Source: Bordetella sp. LUAb4 (lineage in GTDB: Bacteria > Pseudomonadota > Gammaproteobacteria > Burkholderiales > Burkholderiaceae_B). Taken from it: a stretch of 64,000 nucleotides of DNA. Position 1 is the stretch's first letter. Each line of letters begins with the position of its first letter. Below the pieces are notes generated by a model that saw only the letters and a list, made by a program, of their open reading frames with translations, had not been told where the DNA came from and did no database searches. The stretch is taken from NCBI RefSeq assembly GCF_021325795.1, contig NZ_JAHPZX010000003.1:310001-374000 (forward strand). The letters run 5' to 3'. Shown in pieces: positions 1 through 8,457 of this stretch. The position numbers and the translations under genes are program-made.

Positions 1-163
1 CGCGCATGGCGCGGGCACCGGTGAAGCGGATCTTCAACTCGGGCGAGACATAGCGCCGCGCGCCCTCGGGGTCGGGCTTCATGAGTATGGTCAGGTATGC
101 ATCGACGATCGCGCCAGGATCGCCACTGTCGACGCCTGTGTCCTGCATTGGTGCCTCGTGCAT
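1..163 (-). CDS. NTF2-like / SnoaL-like family protein, N-terminal fragment
   Basis: Only the first 54 codons are in the window; the gene runs off the left edge. Read on the minus strand from the ATG at 163, it starts MHEAPMQDTG and continues through DPGAIVDAYLTILMKPDPEG to FTGARAMR. The start is preceded by a good ribosome-binding site (GGGAGAAAACG just upstream). An amphipathic helix of the type 'IVDAYLTILMKPDPEGARRYVSP' followed by a basic strand is typical of the nuclear-transport-factor-2-like fold (ketosteroid isomerase/SnoaL relatives). The gene is divergent from the Liv transport operon and shares its intergenic region. The enzymatic role cannot be judged from this fragment. Confidence 0.6.
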   Translation of the reverse strand, partial: MHEAPMQDTGVDSGDPGAIVDAYLTILMKPDPEGARRYVSPELKIRFTGARAMR

Positions 164-287
164 CGTTTTCTCCCATCTTCTGCGCCATGTTGGTGCGCGC
201 GTTGGCTCGGCTTGGATCTATCGAGGCTTGCGGGTCGATGCCGCCCACAACACTCGCACTGATTTTTTGCCGCATAAGTCCGATAAA

Positions 288-320
288 TTGTCGTCAATAA
301 ATAATCATGATTGACGACAA
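288..320. promoter_or_regulatory. Perfect 11-bp inverted repeat, candidate operator
   Basis: TTGTCGTCAAT at 288-298 and its exact reverse complement ATTGACGACAA at 310-320 flank an 11-nt AT-rich spacer. It sits midway in the roughly 300-bp divergent intergenic region (164-461) between the NTF2-like gene and the Liv operon. Each arm contains an outward-facing TTGACG, a possible -35 hexamer. This is the size and symmetry expected of a dimeric regulator site. The regulator is not identified. The rest of 164-461 holds no gene I can support. Confidence 0.55.
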
Positions 321-461
321 AAACACAGATCGTTTGATGCAAAACACAAGCAAAGTCCATGCCAGAATTGGTTTGAATTGAACAAACTTGGCATGGGTTT
401 TGCTTTGATCCCGGTGCAGGCATTCCTGCCTCTTGCCCCACGACACCATCGGGAGAACTCC

Positions 462-1649
462 ATGTCGCGTCTTTCTCGCCGCACCTTCACCAGCGTTATC
501 CTGGCCCTGGCTTGCGCCAATCTGGGCGTCGCCGCCGCACAGGCCGCCGAGCCCATCAAGATCGGTTTGATCACTGCCCTGTCGGGCCAATCGGCGCTGG
601 CCGGCGAAGCCATCTCGCGCGGCATGCAGGTCGCCATCGACGAGATCAACGCCAAGGGCGGCCTGCTGGGCGGCCGCAAGCTGGAACTGGTGCGCCGCGA
701 TGACGAGGCCAATCCCGCCAAGGGCGTCACGGCGGCGCGCGAGCTTATCTACAAGGAAAAGGTCGCGGTGATTTTCGGTGGCCTGGACACGCCGGTGTCC
801 ATGGCTATCGTGCCGCTCGCGAATCAGGCCAAGATGCCTTTCATGGGCCCGTGGGCCGCGGGCACGCCCATCACCAAGAACGGCGCCAACCCCAACTTCG
901 TATTCCGCGTGTCGGCGATGGACGAACAAGTCGATGCCGGCATGGTCGACTATGCCCAGAAGACATTCAAGAGCGCCAAGTTCGGCTTGATCATGGTCAA
1001 CAATCCCTGGGGCGAATCGAACCAGAAAGGCATCGTCGCCGCGCTGGCCGCCAAGGGCCTGCAACCCGTGGGCAGTGAGAAATTCGACGACACCGCGGTC
1101 GATGTCGTGCCGCAGCTCAGCCGCCTGAAGGCGGCCGGCGCCGACACGCTGCTGCTGGTGGGCAACGTCGGACCTTCGGCCCAGGTGGTCAAGTCGCTCG
1201 ACCGCATGGCCTGGAAAGTGCCGGTGGTGTCGCACTGGGGCCCGGCGGGCGGCCGTTTCACGGAACTGGCTGGCCCCAACGCCAAGGAAGTGCATTTCGT
1301 GCAGACCTATAGCTTCTTCGGCAAGCAGTCGCCGGTGGGCGAGAAGGTGATCGCCGCGATGAAGGCTAGGTACGCCGACGTGAAGGGCCCGGAAAACATC
1401 ACGCCGGCGGTGGGCGTGGCCAATGCCTATGACGCCATGCAGTTGACGGCACTGGCCATCACCAAGGCCGGCTCCACGGATGGCGATGCGATACGCCAGG
1501 GCTACGAACAGATCGACAGCTACGACGGTCTGATCAAGTCGTACCAGCACCCCTATACGCCCACGCAGCATGACGCGCTTGGCGCGCAAGACTATATCTG
1601 GGCGCAGTTCATCGACAACCGCATCCTGCCTGTCGGCATGGCCAACTAA
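462..1649 (+). CDS. Liv-type ABC transporter periplasmic substrate-binding protein
   Basis: A 395-aa type I periplasmic binding protein (LivK/Peripla_BP_6 family) that would deliver an amino acid-like or aromatic/organic acid ligand to the permease encoded downstream. The ATG at 462 is chosen over an upstream in-frame codon because GGGAGAACTCC precedes it and the protein then begins with a Sec signal, MSRLSRRTFTSVILALACA, cleaved near AQA-AEP. The mature part opens with IKIGLITALSGQSALAGEA, the classical first strand and ligand loop of the family, and has VQTYSFFGKQSP in the C-lobe. It is 15 nt upstream of the livH-like gene and clearly heads the operon. The ligand cannot be read from sequence. 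Confidence 0.93.
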   Translation: MSRLSRRTFTSVILALACANLGVAAAQAAEPIKIGLITALSGQSALAGEAISRGMQVAIDEINAKGGLLGGRKLELVRRDDEANPAKGVTAARELIYKEKVAVIFGGLDTPVSMAIVPLANQAKMPFMGPWAAGTPITKNGANPNFVFRVSAMDEQVDAGMVDYAQKTFKSAKFGLIMVNNPWGESNQKGIVAALAAKGLQPVGSEKFDDTAVDVVPQLSRLKAAGADTLLLVGNVGPSAQVVKSLDRMAWKVPVVSHWGPAGGRFTELAGPNAKEVHFVQTYSFFGKQSPVGEKVIAAMKARYADVKGPENITPAVGVANAYDAMQLTALAITKAGSTDGDAIRQGYEQIDSYDGLIKSYQHPYTPTQHDALGAQDYIWAQFIDNRILPVGMAN

Positions 1650-1664
1650 GAGGCGGGACATTCC

Positions 1665-2543
1665 ATGCAGTTGTTGGCAGCCCTCATCAGTGGCCTGGGC
1701 CTGGGCAGCATGTATGCGCTCACTGCCCTGGGCTTTCACGTCACCCATGCCGTCTCGGGCACGGTGAACTTCGCCCAGGGCAGCTCGATGATGCTGGGCG
1801 CGGTGCTGTGCTTTACCTTTGCCCAGACGCTGGGGTGGGGCACGCTGCCGGCCGTCGTGCTGGCGCTGGCCTGCTGCGCGCTGTATGGCTTGCTCGTCGA
1901 GTTCTTCGCGGTGCGGCCTTTCGCCTCGCGCGGCTCCAATGCCTGGCTCATGTCCACCGTGGCCTTGGGCATCGTGCTCGACAACGTGGTCATGCACACC
2001 TTCGGCAAGGAGCCGCGCAGCCTGCCTTCGCCGCTGGCGGTGGCGCCCATCGATATCGCCGGCCTGGGCCTGGGGGTGTATCCGCTGCAACTGCTGATTC
2101 CGCTGGTGGGGTTCGCGCTGGCGGCCGCCCTGCACCTGATCGGCCGGCGCACGCGCTGGGGCACGGCGCTGCTGGCGGTCGCGCAGAACCGCGACGCGGC
2201 GCGCTTGATGGGCATCCCCATCAAGCGCGCGGTGGCCGCCGCGTTCGCGCTGTCGACCTTGCTGGCGGGCGTGGCCGGCATCCTGATCGCGCCGCTGTTC
2301 AACGTCAACGCCGACATGGGCACGCTGTTCGGGCTGAAGGCGTATGCCGTGGCCATCCTGGGCGGTATCTCCAGCGCCTGGGGCGTCATGTTCGCCGGAC
2401 TGATCTTCGGTGTGGCGGAAGCCGTCGTTACCGTGACGCTGGGCTCCGGCTACACGCAGATCATCACCTTCCTTCTGGTCATCGTGGTACTGGCCGTGCG
2501 GCCCAATGGCCTGTTCGGCCGCGCGGAGGTCAAGAAAGTATGA
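1665..2543 (+). CDS. livH: Branched-chain amino acid-type ABC permease, LivH family
   Basis: A 292-aa inner-membrane permease with about eight hydrophobic segments. Family signatures are the N-terminal GLGLGSMYALTALGFHVTHA, the central ARLMGIPIKRAVAAAFAL coupling region (the EAA-like loop contacting the ATPase) and the C-terminal AILGGISSAWGVMFAGLIFG. Length is normal for LivH. Its TGA overlaps the ATG of the next gene in the ATGA arrangement at 2540-2543, implying translational coupling to the LivM-LivG-LivF fusion. Confidence 0.93.
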   Translation: MQLLAALISGLGLGSMYALTALGFHVTHAVSGTVNFAQGSSMMLGAVLCFTFAQTLGWGTLPAVVLALACCALYGLLVEFFAVRPFASRGSNAWLMSTVALGIVLDNVVMHTFGKEPRSLPSPLAVAPIDIAGLGLGVYPLQLLIPLVGFALAAALHLIGRRTRWGTALLAVAQNRDAARLMGIPIKRAVAAAFALSTLLAGVAGILIAPLFNVNADMGTLFGLKAYAVAILGGISSAWGVMFAGLIFGVAEAVVTVTLGSGYTQIITFLLVIVVLAVRPNGLFGRAEVKKV

Positions 2544-5125
2544 ATTCCAAGTCTCTCTCCCTGGGCCTGGCCGTGGCGGCCGCCGCGCTGGTGCTGGCCT
2601 TCACCTTGAACAGCTATTACGTCTTCGTCCTGGCGCAGATCGCGCTCCTCGCCATCGTGGGCGTGGGCCTGAACGTGCTGCTCGGCTTGACCGGCCAGGT
2701 GTCCTTCGGCCATGTGGGCTTCTATGCCATCGGTGCTTATGCCGTCGCCATCCTCACCACCAAGGCCGGCTGGAGCTTCTGGCCTGCCTGGGCCGCGGGC
2801 ACGTTGCTGGCGGCGGCCCTGGGCGCCCTGGTGGCCTTGCCGGCCTTGCGGGTCAAAGGCCCCTACCTGGCCATGATCACCATCGCCTTCAGCTTCATCG
2901 TCCAGCATGCCTTCGTCGAGATGGATGGCGTCACCGGCGGTCAGAGCGGCATCATGGGTGTGCTGCCGCCGCAACTGGTGGCGGGATGGGGACCGGAGCA
3001 GACCATCACGGTGCTGGCCGTGGCCGCCGCGGCGGTGCTGCTGGCCGCCTATGCGCGCTTGTCGAACGGCGCCTGGGGCGCAGCCATGCGCGCGGTCAAG
3101 GACAGCGAGACGGCCGCGCAGTCGATCGGGCTCAATCCCCTGGTCATCAAGACCGTGGCATTCACGCTGTCCGCCGCTGCTGCCGGCCTGGCGGGCGGCC
3201 TGTTCGCGCCGCTCTCGGGTTTCGTCACGCCGGACACTTTCAATTTCATGCAGTCCATCCTGTTCGTGCTGGTGGTCGTGCTGGGCGGCGCGGGCACGGT
3301 GGCGGGGCCGGTCATCGGCGCGCTGATCGTGGGCGCGCTGCCCGAAGTGCTGGCGTCGCTGGAAGACTATCGCCTGCTGTTCTTCGGTGCCCTGCTGCTG
3401 GTGGTGCTGTGGGTGGCACCCGATGGCTTGGTGGGGCTGTGGCGGCAGGTTGTTGGGCGCATGGGCGGCCGGAGTAGCCACGTGGCTGGCTCGACTGCTG
3501 GCCAGGATGCCGGCCGCGTGGCCGACGAACTGGCGGGCGAAGTGGCCGACCAAGGGATGGACCTGGCAAGCGGGCCGCCGGCTACGCCCGTCACGGCGGC
3601 GGCCGCCACATTGGCTGTCGGCCTGGCGGCGCGTCCGCGCGCCATGCTGGCCGCGCAAGGCCTGGGCATAACTTTCGGCGGTGTACGTGCCGTGAGCGAG
3701 CTGTCCATGCAGGTGCCGGCCGGCGCGGTCACCAGCCTGATCGGTCCCAACGGCGCGGGCAAGACCACGGCGCTGAACATGCTTAGCGGCTATTACCTGC
3801 CGTCGGCCGGCGCCGTGCTGCTGGGCGGGCGGTCGCTTACCGGGCAAGCCGCCTTCCGTGTCGCGCGCAGCGGCGTGGCGCGCACTTATCAGACATCGCA
3901 ATTGTTCGGCTCGTTGAGCGTCGAGGACAACGTGGTGCTGGCGATGGGACGAGGCCGCCTGGGCGGTTTGCTGGCATTGCGCAATCCACGCGGTGGGCAA
4001 GCGCTGGCGCGGGCGCGCGCCCTGCTGGCCTATTGCGGCTACCGGGGCGCGCCGCAAGCGTTGGCGGCGGACCTGGCGCACGTGGACCGTCGTCTGGTTG
4101 AAATCGCCCGCGCCCTGGCCACGGATCCGGACGTGCTGTTGCTGGACGAGCCGGCCGCCGGCCTGTCGCGCGAAGACAAGAACATGCTTGCCACGCTGTT
4201 ACGCCGCATCGCCGATGCCGGTATCGGCGTGGCCATCGTCGAACACGACATGGCCCTGGTGATGGCGATTTCCGACCAACTGGTGGTGCTGGATGCCGGC
4301 CGCCGCTTGGCCGTGGGCACCCCCGCGGAGATCCAGAACGACCCCGCCGTCAAGCAAGCCTACCTGGGCGAGTCGCTCGACGGCCAGATCGATGCGGCCC
4401 GCGCGCCGCGCGCACCGGGCGCCGAGCTGCTTGGCGTGTCCGACCTGGTGGCGGGCTATGGGGCCGAGCCGGTGTTGCATGGCATCAGCCTGCAGGTGCG
4501 CGAAGGCGAGATGGTGGCCTTGCTGGGCGCCAATGGCGCGGGCAAGTCCACGCTGATGCGCACGCTGGCCGGCCTGCACACCAGCCAGTCCGGCGCGATG
4601 CACATCGACGGCAATACCATCGAAGGTTCATCGGCCGAGACGGTCGTCGGACTGGGTTTGGTGCTGGTGCCCGAAGGCCGCCAGGTTTTCCCCGAGCTGT
4701 CGGTACTGGACAATCTACGCCTGGGCGGTTTCCTGCATCAGGCGGGCATCGAGGCACGCGTGCAGGAGATGCTGGATCGCTTCCCGCGTCTGCGCGAACG
4801 CCTGCACCAGCGCGCGGGCCTGCTGTCCGGTGGCGAGCAGCAGATGCTGGCCGTGGCGCGCGGACTGATGAGCCGTCCCCGTGTGCTGCTGCTGGACGAA
4901 CCGTCGCTGGGCCTGGCCCCCAAGGTCATCGCCGAGCTGTTCACGTCGCTCGACCGCCTGCGTGCGGAGAATATGACGATTCTTCTGGTGGACCAGATGG
5001 CAGGCCTGGCCCTGGCGCTGGCCGATCGCGCTTACGTCCTGGAAAGCGGCCGCGTGGTGGCACAAGGCACGTCGGCCGAGATCGCCGCCGACGATGCGCT
5101 GGCCAATGCTTATTTGCATGCGTGA
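2540..5125 (+). CDS. LivM-LivG-LivF fusion: ABC permease with two ATPase domains in one chain
   Basis: One uninterrupted 861-residue reading frame joins three subunits that are normally separate. Residues 1 to about 300 are a LivM permease (GLTGQVSFGHVGFYAIGAYA; VLGGAGTVAGPVIGALIVG). About 75 residues of Ala/Gly/Val-rich linker follow. LivG is roughly 375-620, with Walker A GPNGAGKTT near 402, Walker B VLLLDEPAAGLS and the switch His in AIVEHDMAL. LivF is roughly 630-861, with Walker A GANGAGKST near 663, signature LLSGGEQQM and Walker B VLLLDEPSLGLAPK. The LivG part has AHVDRRLVEIARAL where a canonical LSGG(E/Q)Q signature is expected, as often in LivG. The start overlaps livH by 4 nt. Together with the upstream binding protein and LivH this is a complete importer encoded by three genes. 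Confidence 0.93.
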   Translation: MNSKSLSLGLAVAAAALVLAFTLNSYYVFVLAQIALLAIVGVGLNVLLGLTGQVSFGHVGFYAIGAYAVAILTTKAGWSFWPAWAAGTLLAAALGALVALPALRVKGPYLAMITIAFSFIVQHAFVEMDGVTGGQSGIMGVLPPQLVAGWGPEQTITVLAVAAAAVLLAAYARLSNGAWGAAMRAVKDSETAAQSIGLNPLVIKTVAFTLSAAAAGLAGGLFAPLSGFVTPDTFNFMQSILFVLVVVLGGAGTVAGPVIGALIVGALPEVLASLEDYRLLFFGALLLVVLWVAPDGLVGLWRQVVGRMGGRSSHVAGSTAGQDAGRVADELAGEVADQGMDLASGPPATPVTAAAATLAVGLAARPRAMLAAQGLGITFGGVRAVSELSMQVPAGAVTSLIGPNGAGKTTALNMLSGYYLPSAGAVLLGGRSLTGQAAFRVARSGVARTYQTSQLFGSLSVEDNVVLAMGRGRLGGLLALRNPRGGQALARARALLAYCGYRGAPQALAADLAHVDRRLVEIARALATDPDVLLLDEPAAGLSREDKNMLATLLRRIADAGIGVAIVEHDMALVMAISDQLVVLDAGRRLAVGTPAEIQNDPAVKQAYLGESLDGQIDAARAPRAPGAELLGVSDLVAGYGAEPVLHGISLQVREGEMVALLGANGAGKSTLMRTLAGLHTSQSGAMHIDGNTIEGSSAETVVGLGLVLVPEGRQVFPELSVLDNLRLGGFLHQAGIEARVQEMLDRFPRLRERLHQRAGLLSGGEQQMLAVARGLMSRPRVLLLDEPSLGLAPKVIAELFTSLDRLRAENMTILLVDQMAGLALALADRAYVLESGRVVAQGTSAEIAADDALANAYLHA

Positions 5126-5205
5126 TCCAGGGCAGCAGCGCCTGCTCATCCGGCCGGGCATGTGGGTTGCGTTATATGCGCTTCCCGCGAAGCTCGGAGA
5201 GCGCC

Positions 5206-6276
5206 ATGCCCCAGTCCCCTTTCTCCACCACAGACCCCACGACACCCCCGCCGGCAGACTCAACCGCTGATTCCACAGCTGAACAACAGATCCCTTCCCG
5301 CGACCCGGAGGTGAACATCAGACACACCTCTGGTCCTATCGTCGTCATCACCGGCGCATCCAGCGGCATTGGCTGCGCCGCGGCCTTGGAGTTCGCCCGG
5401 CGGGGCGCCAGCGTGGTGCTGGCGGCGCGCGGCGCCGACGGCCTGGAGCGGGTGGCGGGCGCCTGCCGGCGCGCGGGCGGCCAGGCTCTGGTGGTGCCCA
5501 CCGATGTCACCGAGCCCGAGCAGGTCGTGGCACTGGCCGATCGCACCTTGCAGGAATTCGGCCGCATCGACGTGTGGATCAACAACGTTGGCGTCGGCGC
5601 GGTCGGCCGCTTCGAGGAAGTACCGCTGCGCGCACACAAGCGTGTGGTCGAGGCCAATCTGCTTGGTCACATCTATGGTTGCCATGCCGTCTTGCCGCAC
5701 TTCCGGCAGCGAGGACGGGGCGTGATCATCAATATGATCTCCATCGGGGCGTGGGCACCCGCGCCCTATGCGGCAGCCTACGCGGCCAGCAAATTCGGCC
5801 TGCGCGGCTTCACCGAATCGCTGCGTGCCGAATTGGCGGATCTGCCCGGGGTCGCCGTGTGCGAGGTGTATCCCACCTTCGTCGACACGCCGGGGGTAGG
5901 CCACGGCGCCAACTTCTCGGGCAAGCAACTGCGTCCGCCGCCGCCCATGCTGGACCCCAGGGACGTGGCGCAGGCGTTGGTGCAACTGGTACGCCATCCC
6001 CGTCCCGCCACCCTGCTGGGCAGTGTCGCCTGGCCGGTGCGCCTGGCGCATACCGTGGCGCCCGACCTGTCGGCGGGGGTCACCCGCCGGCTCATGGACG
6101 CGGGATTCAGGAAAGCGGATCCCGCCGCACGCAGCGAAGGCAATCTGTTCGAGCCGTCCGTCGGACATGCCATCGATGGCGGCTACCGCCGTTCGCCCAT
6201 GAATCCGGATACGGCCAAGTTCCTCAAGTTGGGCGCCTTGGCATTGGCGGGGCTGGCGTTGCTGCGATCGCTATAG
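5206..6276 (+). CDS. Short-chain dehydrogenase/reductase with C-terminal membrane anchor
   Basis: A 356-aa NAD(P)-dependent SDR. The Rossmann motif TGASSGIG lies near residue 46, NNVG follows strand 4, and the catalytic Ser in MISIGAW precedes the YAASK catalytic Tyr/Lys. The protein is longer than a classical 250-aa SDR. It has a 35-residue disordered N-terminus rich in Pro/Thr/Ser and a hydrophobic C-terminal helix (LGALALAGLALL), suggesting membrane attachment. The ATG at 5206 has CGGAGAGCGCC upstream; a GTG at 5311 after CCCGGAG is an alternative that would remove the disordered start. The last 53 nt overlap the convergent histidine kinase gene. Substrate unknown. Confidence 0.88.
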   Translation: MPQSPFSTTDPTTPPPADSTADSTAEQQIPSRDPEVNIRHTSGPIVVITGASSGIGCAAALEFARRGASVVLAARGADGLERVAGACRRAGGQALVVPTDVTEPEQVVALADRTLQEFGRIDVWINNVGVGAVGRFEEVPLRAHKRVVEANLLGHIYGCHAVLPHFRQRGRGVIINMISIGAWAPAPYAAAYAASKFGLRGFTESLRAELADLPGVAVCEVYPTFVDTPGVGHGANFSGKQLRPPPPMLDPRDVAQALVQLVRHPRPATLLGSVAWPVRLAHTVAPDLSAGVTRRLMDAGFRKADPAARSEGNLFEPSVGHAIDGGYRRSPMNPDTAKFLKLGALALAGLALLRSL

Positions 6277-7636
6277 GATCGGCGTCCAATGTCGGGAAGC
6301 GCACGACGAGGTGAAAGCCCCGGCTTGCCGGACGGTCCTCCAGCACCGCGCCGTGCATCGCGGCGATACGCGCGACCAGGGACAGCCCCAGGCCCGCGCC
6401 CCGCTCGCCGCTACCGGCCACTCTGAAAAAGCGTTCGAAGATACGCGCGCGATCCGGCTCGGCCACGCCCGGGCCGTCATCGGCGACCTCCAGGCAGGGC
6501 GTGCCGTCATCGAGGCGGCAGGCCACGGTGATATGTCCTAGCGCCGGGGTGTAGCGCACCGCGTTATCGAGCAGGTTGCTCAGCAGGATACCCAGCGTAT
6601 CTATGTTGCCGCGCAGCGGGCAGGGCCGGGCATCCAGGGTGATCTTCTGCCTCTTGCGTTCGGCCGGCCCTTCGAAGTCCCGCGCGATGAGATCCGCCAG
6701 GTCGGCCAGGTCCAAGGCCTCCATCGGCCAGGCGTCGTCGGATTCCAGCCGTGCCTGGTCCAGTAACTGTTCCACCAGCCGCGCCGCGCGGACCGCCACG
6801 GCCTGCAGCTTGGTGGCGGCGGCACGGCTGTGCGCGGTATCTTCCGCCGTGGCCGCCAGTTGTGTTTGTACGACCTGCGCCTGCGCCTGGATGGCGGCCA
6901 GCGGCGTACGCAATTCATGGGCGGCGTCGGCGATCAGCCGCCGTTCGCGCGCCAATGCGGCTTCCTGGCGTTCAAGCAGGTGGTTGATGGCGCGCACGAA
7001 GGGGCGGATCTCGCTGGGCAGGCCGGTTTCGGGCAGCGGCGCGGGATCCAGCGGCGCACGCCCGGCGACGGTGTCGCGGATACGGTCCAGCGGGCGCAGG
7101 CTCAGGCGGATGCCCGCCCACACCACGATCGCCAGTAGAAGGAATACGCCCATGGTCGCCAGGATGCCGATCTGGCGCCAGGTCTGGTACGTCTCGTCCA
7201 GCTCCTGCTGGCTCTTGGCCACCTGTACCTGGACGCTGCCCGTGTTGTCGGCCACCGTGTAGACGCGCCAAGCCTGGCCCGCGAAATGGCTTTCGTCGAA
7301 ACCAGGGGAAAAGTCCGGGCGCATGGGGGTGTCGGGCGCGCTGGGCGAGCGCATCATCAATTTGCGCGTCTGCAGATTCCACACCTGGAAAGCCATGTCG
7401 TCGATCGGCTCGATGTCGGTGTCGGCCAGGTGGTAGGCGGGCGCGGCGCCTTCGTCGGCCGTCAGCGTACGCGGCATGGACGACACGATCAGGCGGCCGA
7501 TGCCGCGCAGCCGGCTGTCCCAGTACCCGGTTTCGGGCTGGCGCATATCCCAGGCGCGCGCGAAGTACCACGCGCTGCCGAATCCCACGATGGTGACCAG
7601 CATGGCCGTCAGCAGGCGCACGCGCAGGCTGTTCAT
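6224..7636 (-). CDS. Two-component sensor histidine kinase, QseC/TctE type
   Basis: A 470-aa inner-membrane sensor kinase. TM1 lies at about residues 5-25, a periplasmic 2CSK_N-like sensor of about 130 residues follows, and TM2 (ILATMGVFLLLAIVVWAGI) precedes a HAMP-like linker. The phosphoacceptor helix is LIADAAHELRTPLAAI (His near 246). The ATP-binding domain shows LSNLLDNAVRYTP (N box), VADDGPGV (G1) and GAGLGLSLV (G2). Its ATG overlaps the stop of the response regulator gene by 4 nt, so the two form an operon. The 3' end runs 53 nt into the convergent SDR gene. The signal is unknown; QseC/PmrB-like kinases usually govern envelope functions. Confidence 0.93.
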   Translation of the reverse strand: MNSLRVRLLTAMLVTIVGFGSAWYFARAWDMRQPETGYWDSRLRGIGRLIVSSMPRTLTADEGAAPAYHLADTDIEPIDDMAFQVWNLQTRKLMMRSPSAPDTPMRPDFSPGFDESHFAGQAWRVYTVADNTGSVQVQVAKSQQELDETYQTWRQIGILATMGVFLLLAIVVWAGIRLSLRPLDRIRDTVAGRAPLDPAPLPETGLPSEIRPFVRAINHLLERQEAALARERRLIADAAHELRTPLAAIQAQAQVVQTQLAATAEDTAHSRAAATKLQAVAVRAARLVEQLLDQARLESDDAWPMEALDLADLADLIARDFEGPAERKRQKITLDARPCPLRGNIDTLGILLSNLLDNAVRYTPALGHITVACRLDDGTPCLEVADDGPGVAEPDRARIFERFFRVAGSGERGAGLGLSLVARIAAMHGAVLEDRPASRGFHLVVRFPTLDADPIAIAATPAPPMPRRPT

Positions 7637-8298
7637 GGCGCTGCCTCGCCTATGCGGTAGCCGAAGCCGTGCACCGTGGCGATCAAGCCATTGCCCAGCT
7701 TGCGCCGCAATTGATGGATGTACACGGCGACGGTATTGCTTTCTATGGTGCCGTGGCGGCCGTACACCGCGTCCTCCAGCTGTTCGCGCGTGACGATGTG
7801 GCCCTGTCTTTCCAGCAGGGCCACAAGGGTGCGGTATTCATGGATGCTGAGCTTGACCGGCACGCCGTCGCGCAGGACGCTGCGGCGCGTGGGGTCGACG
7901 TGGACATCGCCCACCTGCATCAGCGGCACCACGCGATGGCTGGCCCGGCGCGTCACCGCGCGTAGCCGGGCCAGTACTTCTTCGAAAGGGAACGGCTTGA
8001 CCAGATAGTCGTCGGCGCCCTCGTCCAGGCCTTTGATACGGTCGCTCAGGCGGTCGCGCGCGGACAGGATGATGACGGGCGTGGCGTCGTAGCGGTCGCG
8101 CAGGCCGCGCAGTATCGCCAGGCCGGAGCCGTGTGGCAGCTGCAGGTCCAGCAGCACCGCGTCGTAGGCGTGATCGACCAGGGCAGCCCGCGCCTGCGCG
8201 GCGTCGTTCACCCAGTCCACCCGGTACGCGGCCTGGCGCAGGCAGGCGCTCAACGCGTCGCCCAGCATGGGATCGTCTTCGACTAACAGCAGATGCAA
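7633..8298 (-). CDS. OmpR-family response regulator, QseB/TctD type
   Basis: A 221-aa regulator. The receiver domain (1 to about 115) has acidic pocket VEDD at the N-terminus, phosphoacceptor Asp in YDAVLLDLQLP near 51, and the conserved Lys in DDYLVKPF. A winged-helix Trans_reg_C domain ends with SNTVAVYIHQLRRKLG. The start is a TTG at 8298, with AAGGA six bases upstream; no ATG or GTG fits better. It is co-transcribed with the kinase gene immediately downstream (ATGA overlap). A PmrA/QseB-like direct repeat lies about 80 nt upstream, which would fit autoregulation. Confidence 0.92.
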   Translation of the reverse strand: MHLLLVEDDPMLGDALSACLRQAAYRVDWVNDAAQARAALVDHAYDAVLLDLQLPHGSGLAILRGLRDRYDATPVIILSARDRLSDRIKGLDEGADDYLVKPFPFEEVLARLRAVTRRASHRVVPLMQVGDVHVDPTRRSVLRDGVPVKLSIHEYRTLVALLERQGHIVTREQLEDAVYGRHGTIESNTVAVYIHQLRRKLGNGLIATVHGFGYRIGEAAP

Positions 8299-8374
8299 TG
8301 CAGGTCCTTGGTGGCGTGGGCACGGGTCCGGAAGCGTGCCGGTGGAATGGAATGAACGGAGTGTAGGCGTCGGC

Positions 8375-8394
8375 GATTAAAAAACTTTTAAACC
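8375..8394 (-). promoter_or_regulatory. TTTAA-N6-TTTAA direct repeat, candidate PmrA/QseB-type box
   Basis: On the minus strand TTTAA occurs at 8392-8388 and again at 8381-8377, an 11-bp start-to-start spacing. OmpR-family regulators of the PmrA/QseB group bind direct TTAA half-sites one helical turn apart. The box lies 79-94 nt upstream of the response regulator start and inside the divergent region shared with the MipA/OmpV gene. It could therefore serve autoregulation, porin control or both. Assignment is by pattern only. Confidence 0.4.
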
Positions 8395-8457
8395 GCTTGC
8401 CCAAGAATCGCATCCCGGAAGGCCGCGCCATTACGCGGCCAGGTAGCACGGAGCGAC

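Noticed and set aside
1808-2539. N-terminal extension of the LivM-LivG-LivF frame into livH
   Set aside because: The extra residues are the out-of-frame reading of livH; the permease signature starts only at the ATG at 2540, which also makes the normal 4-nt overlap.
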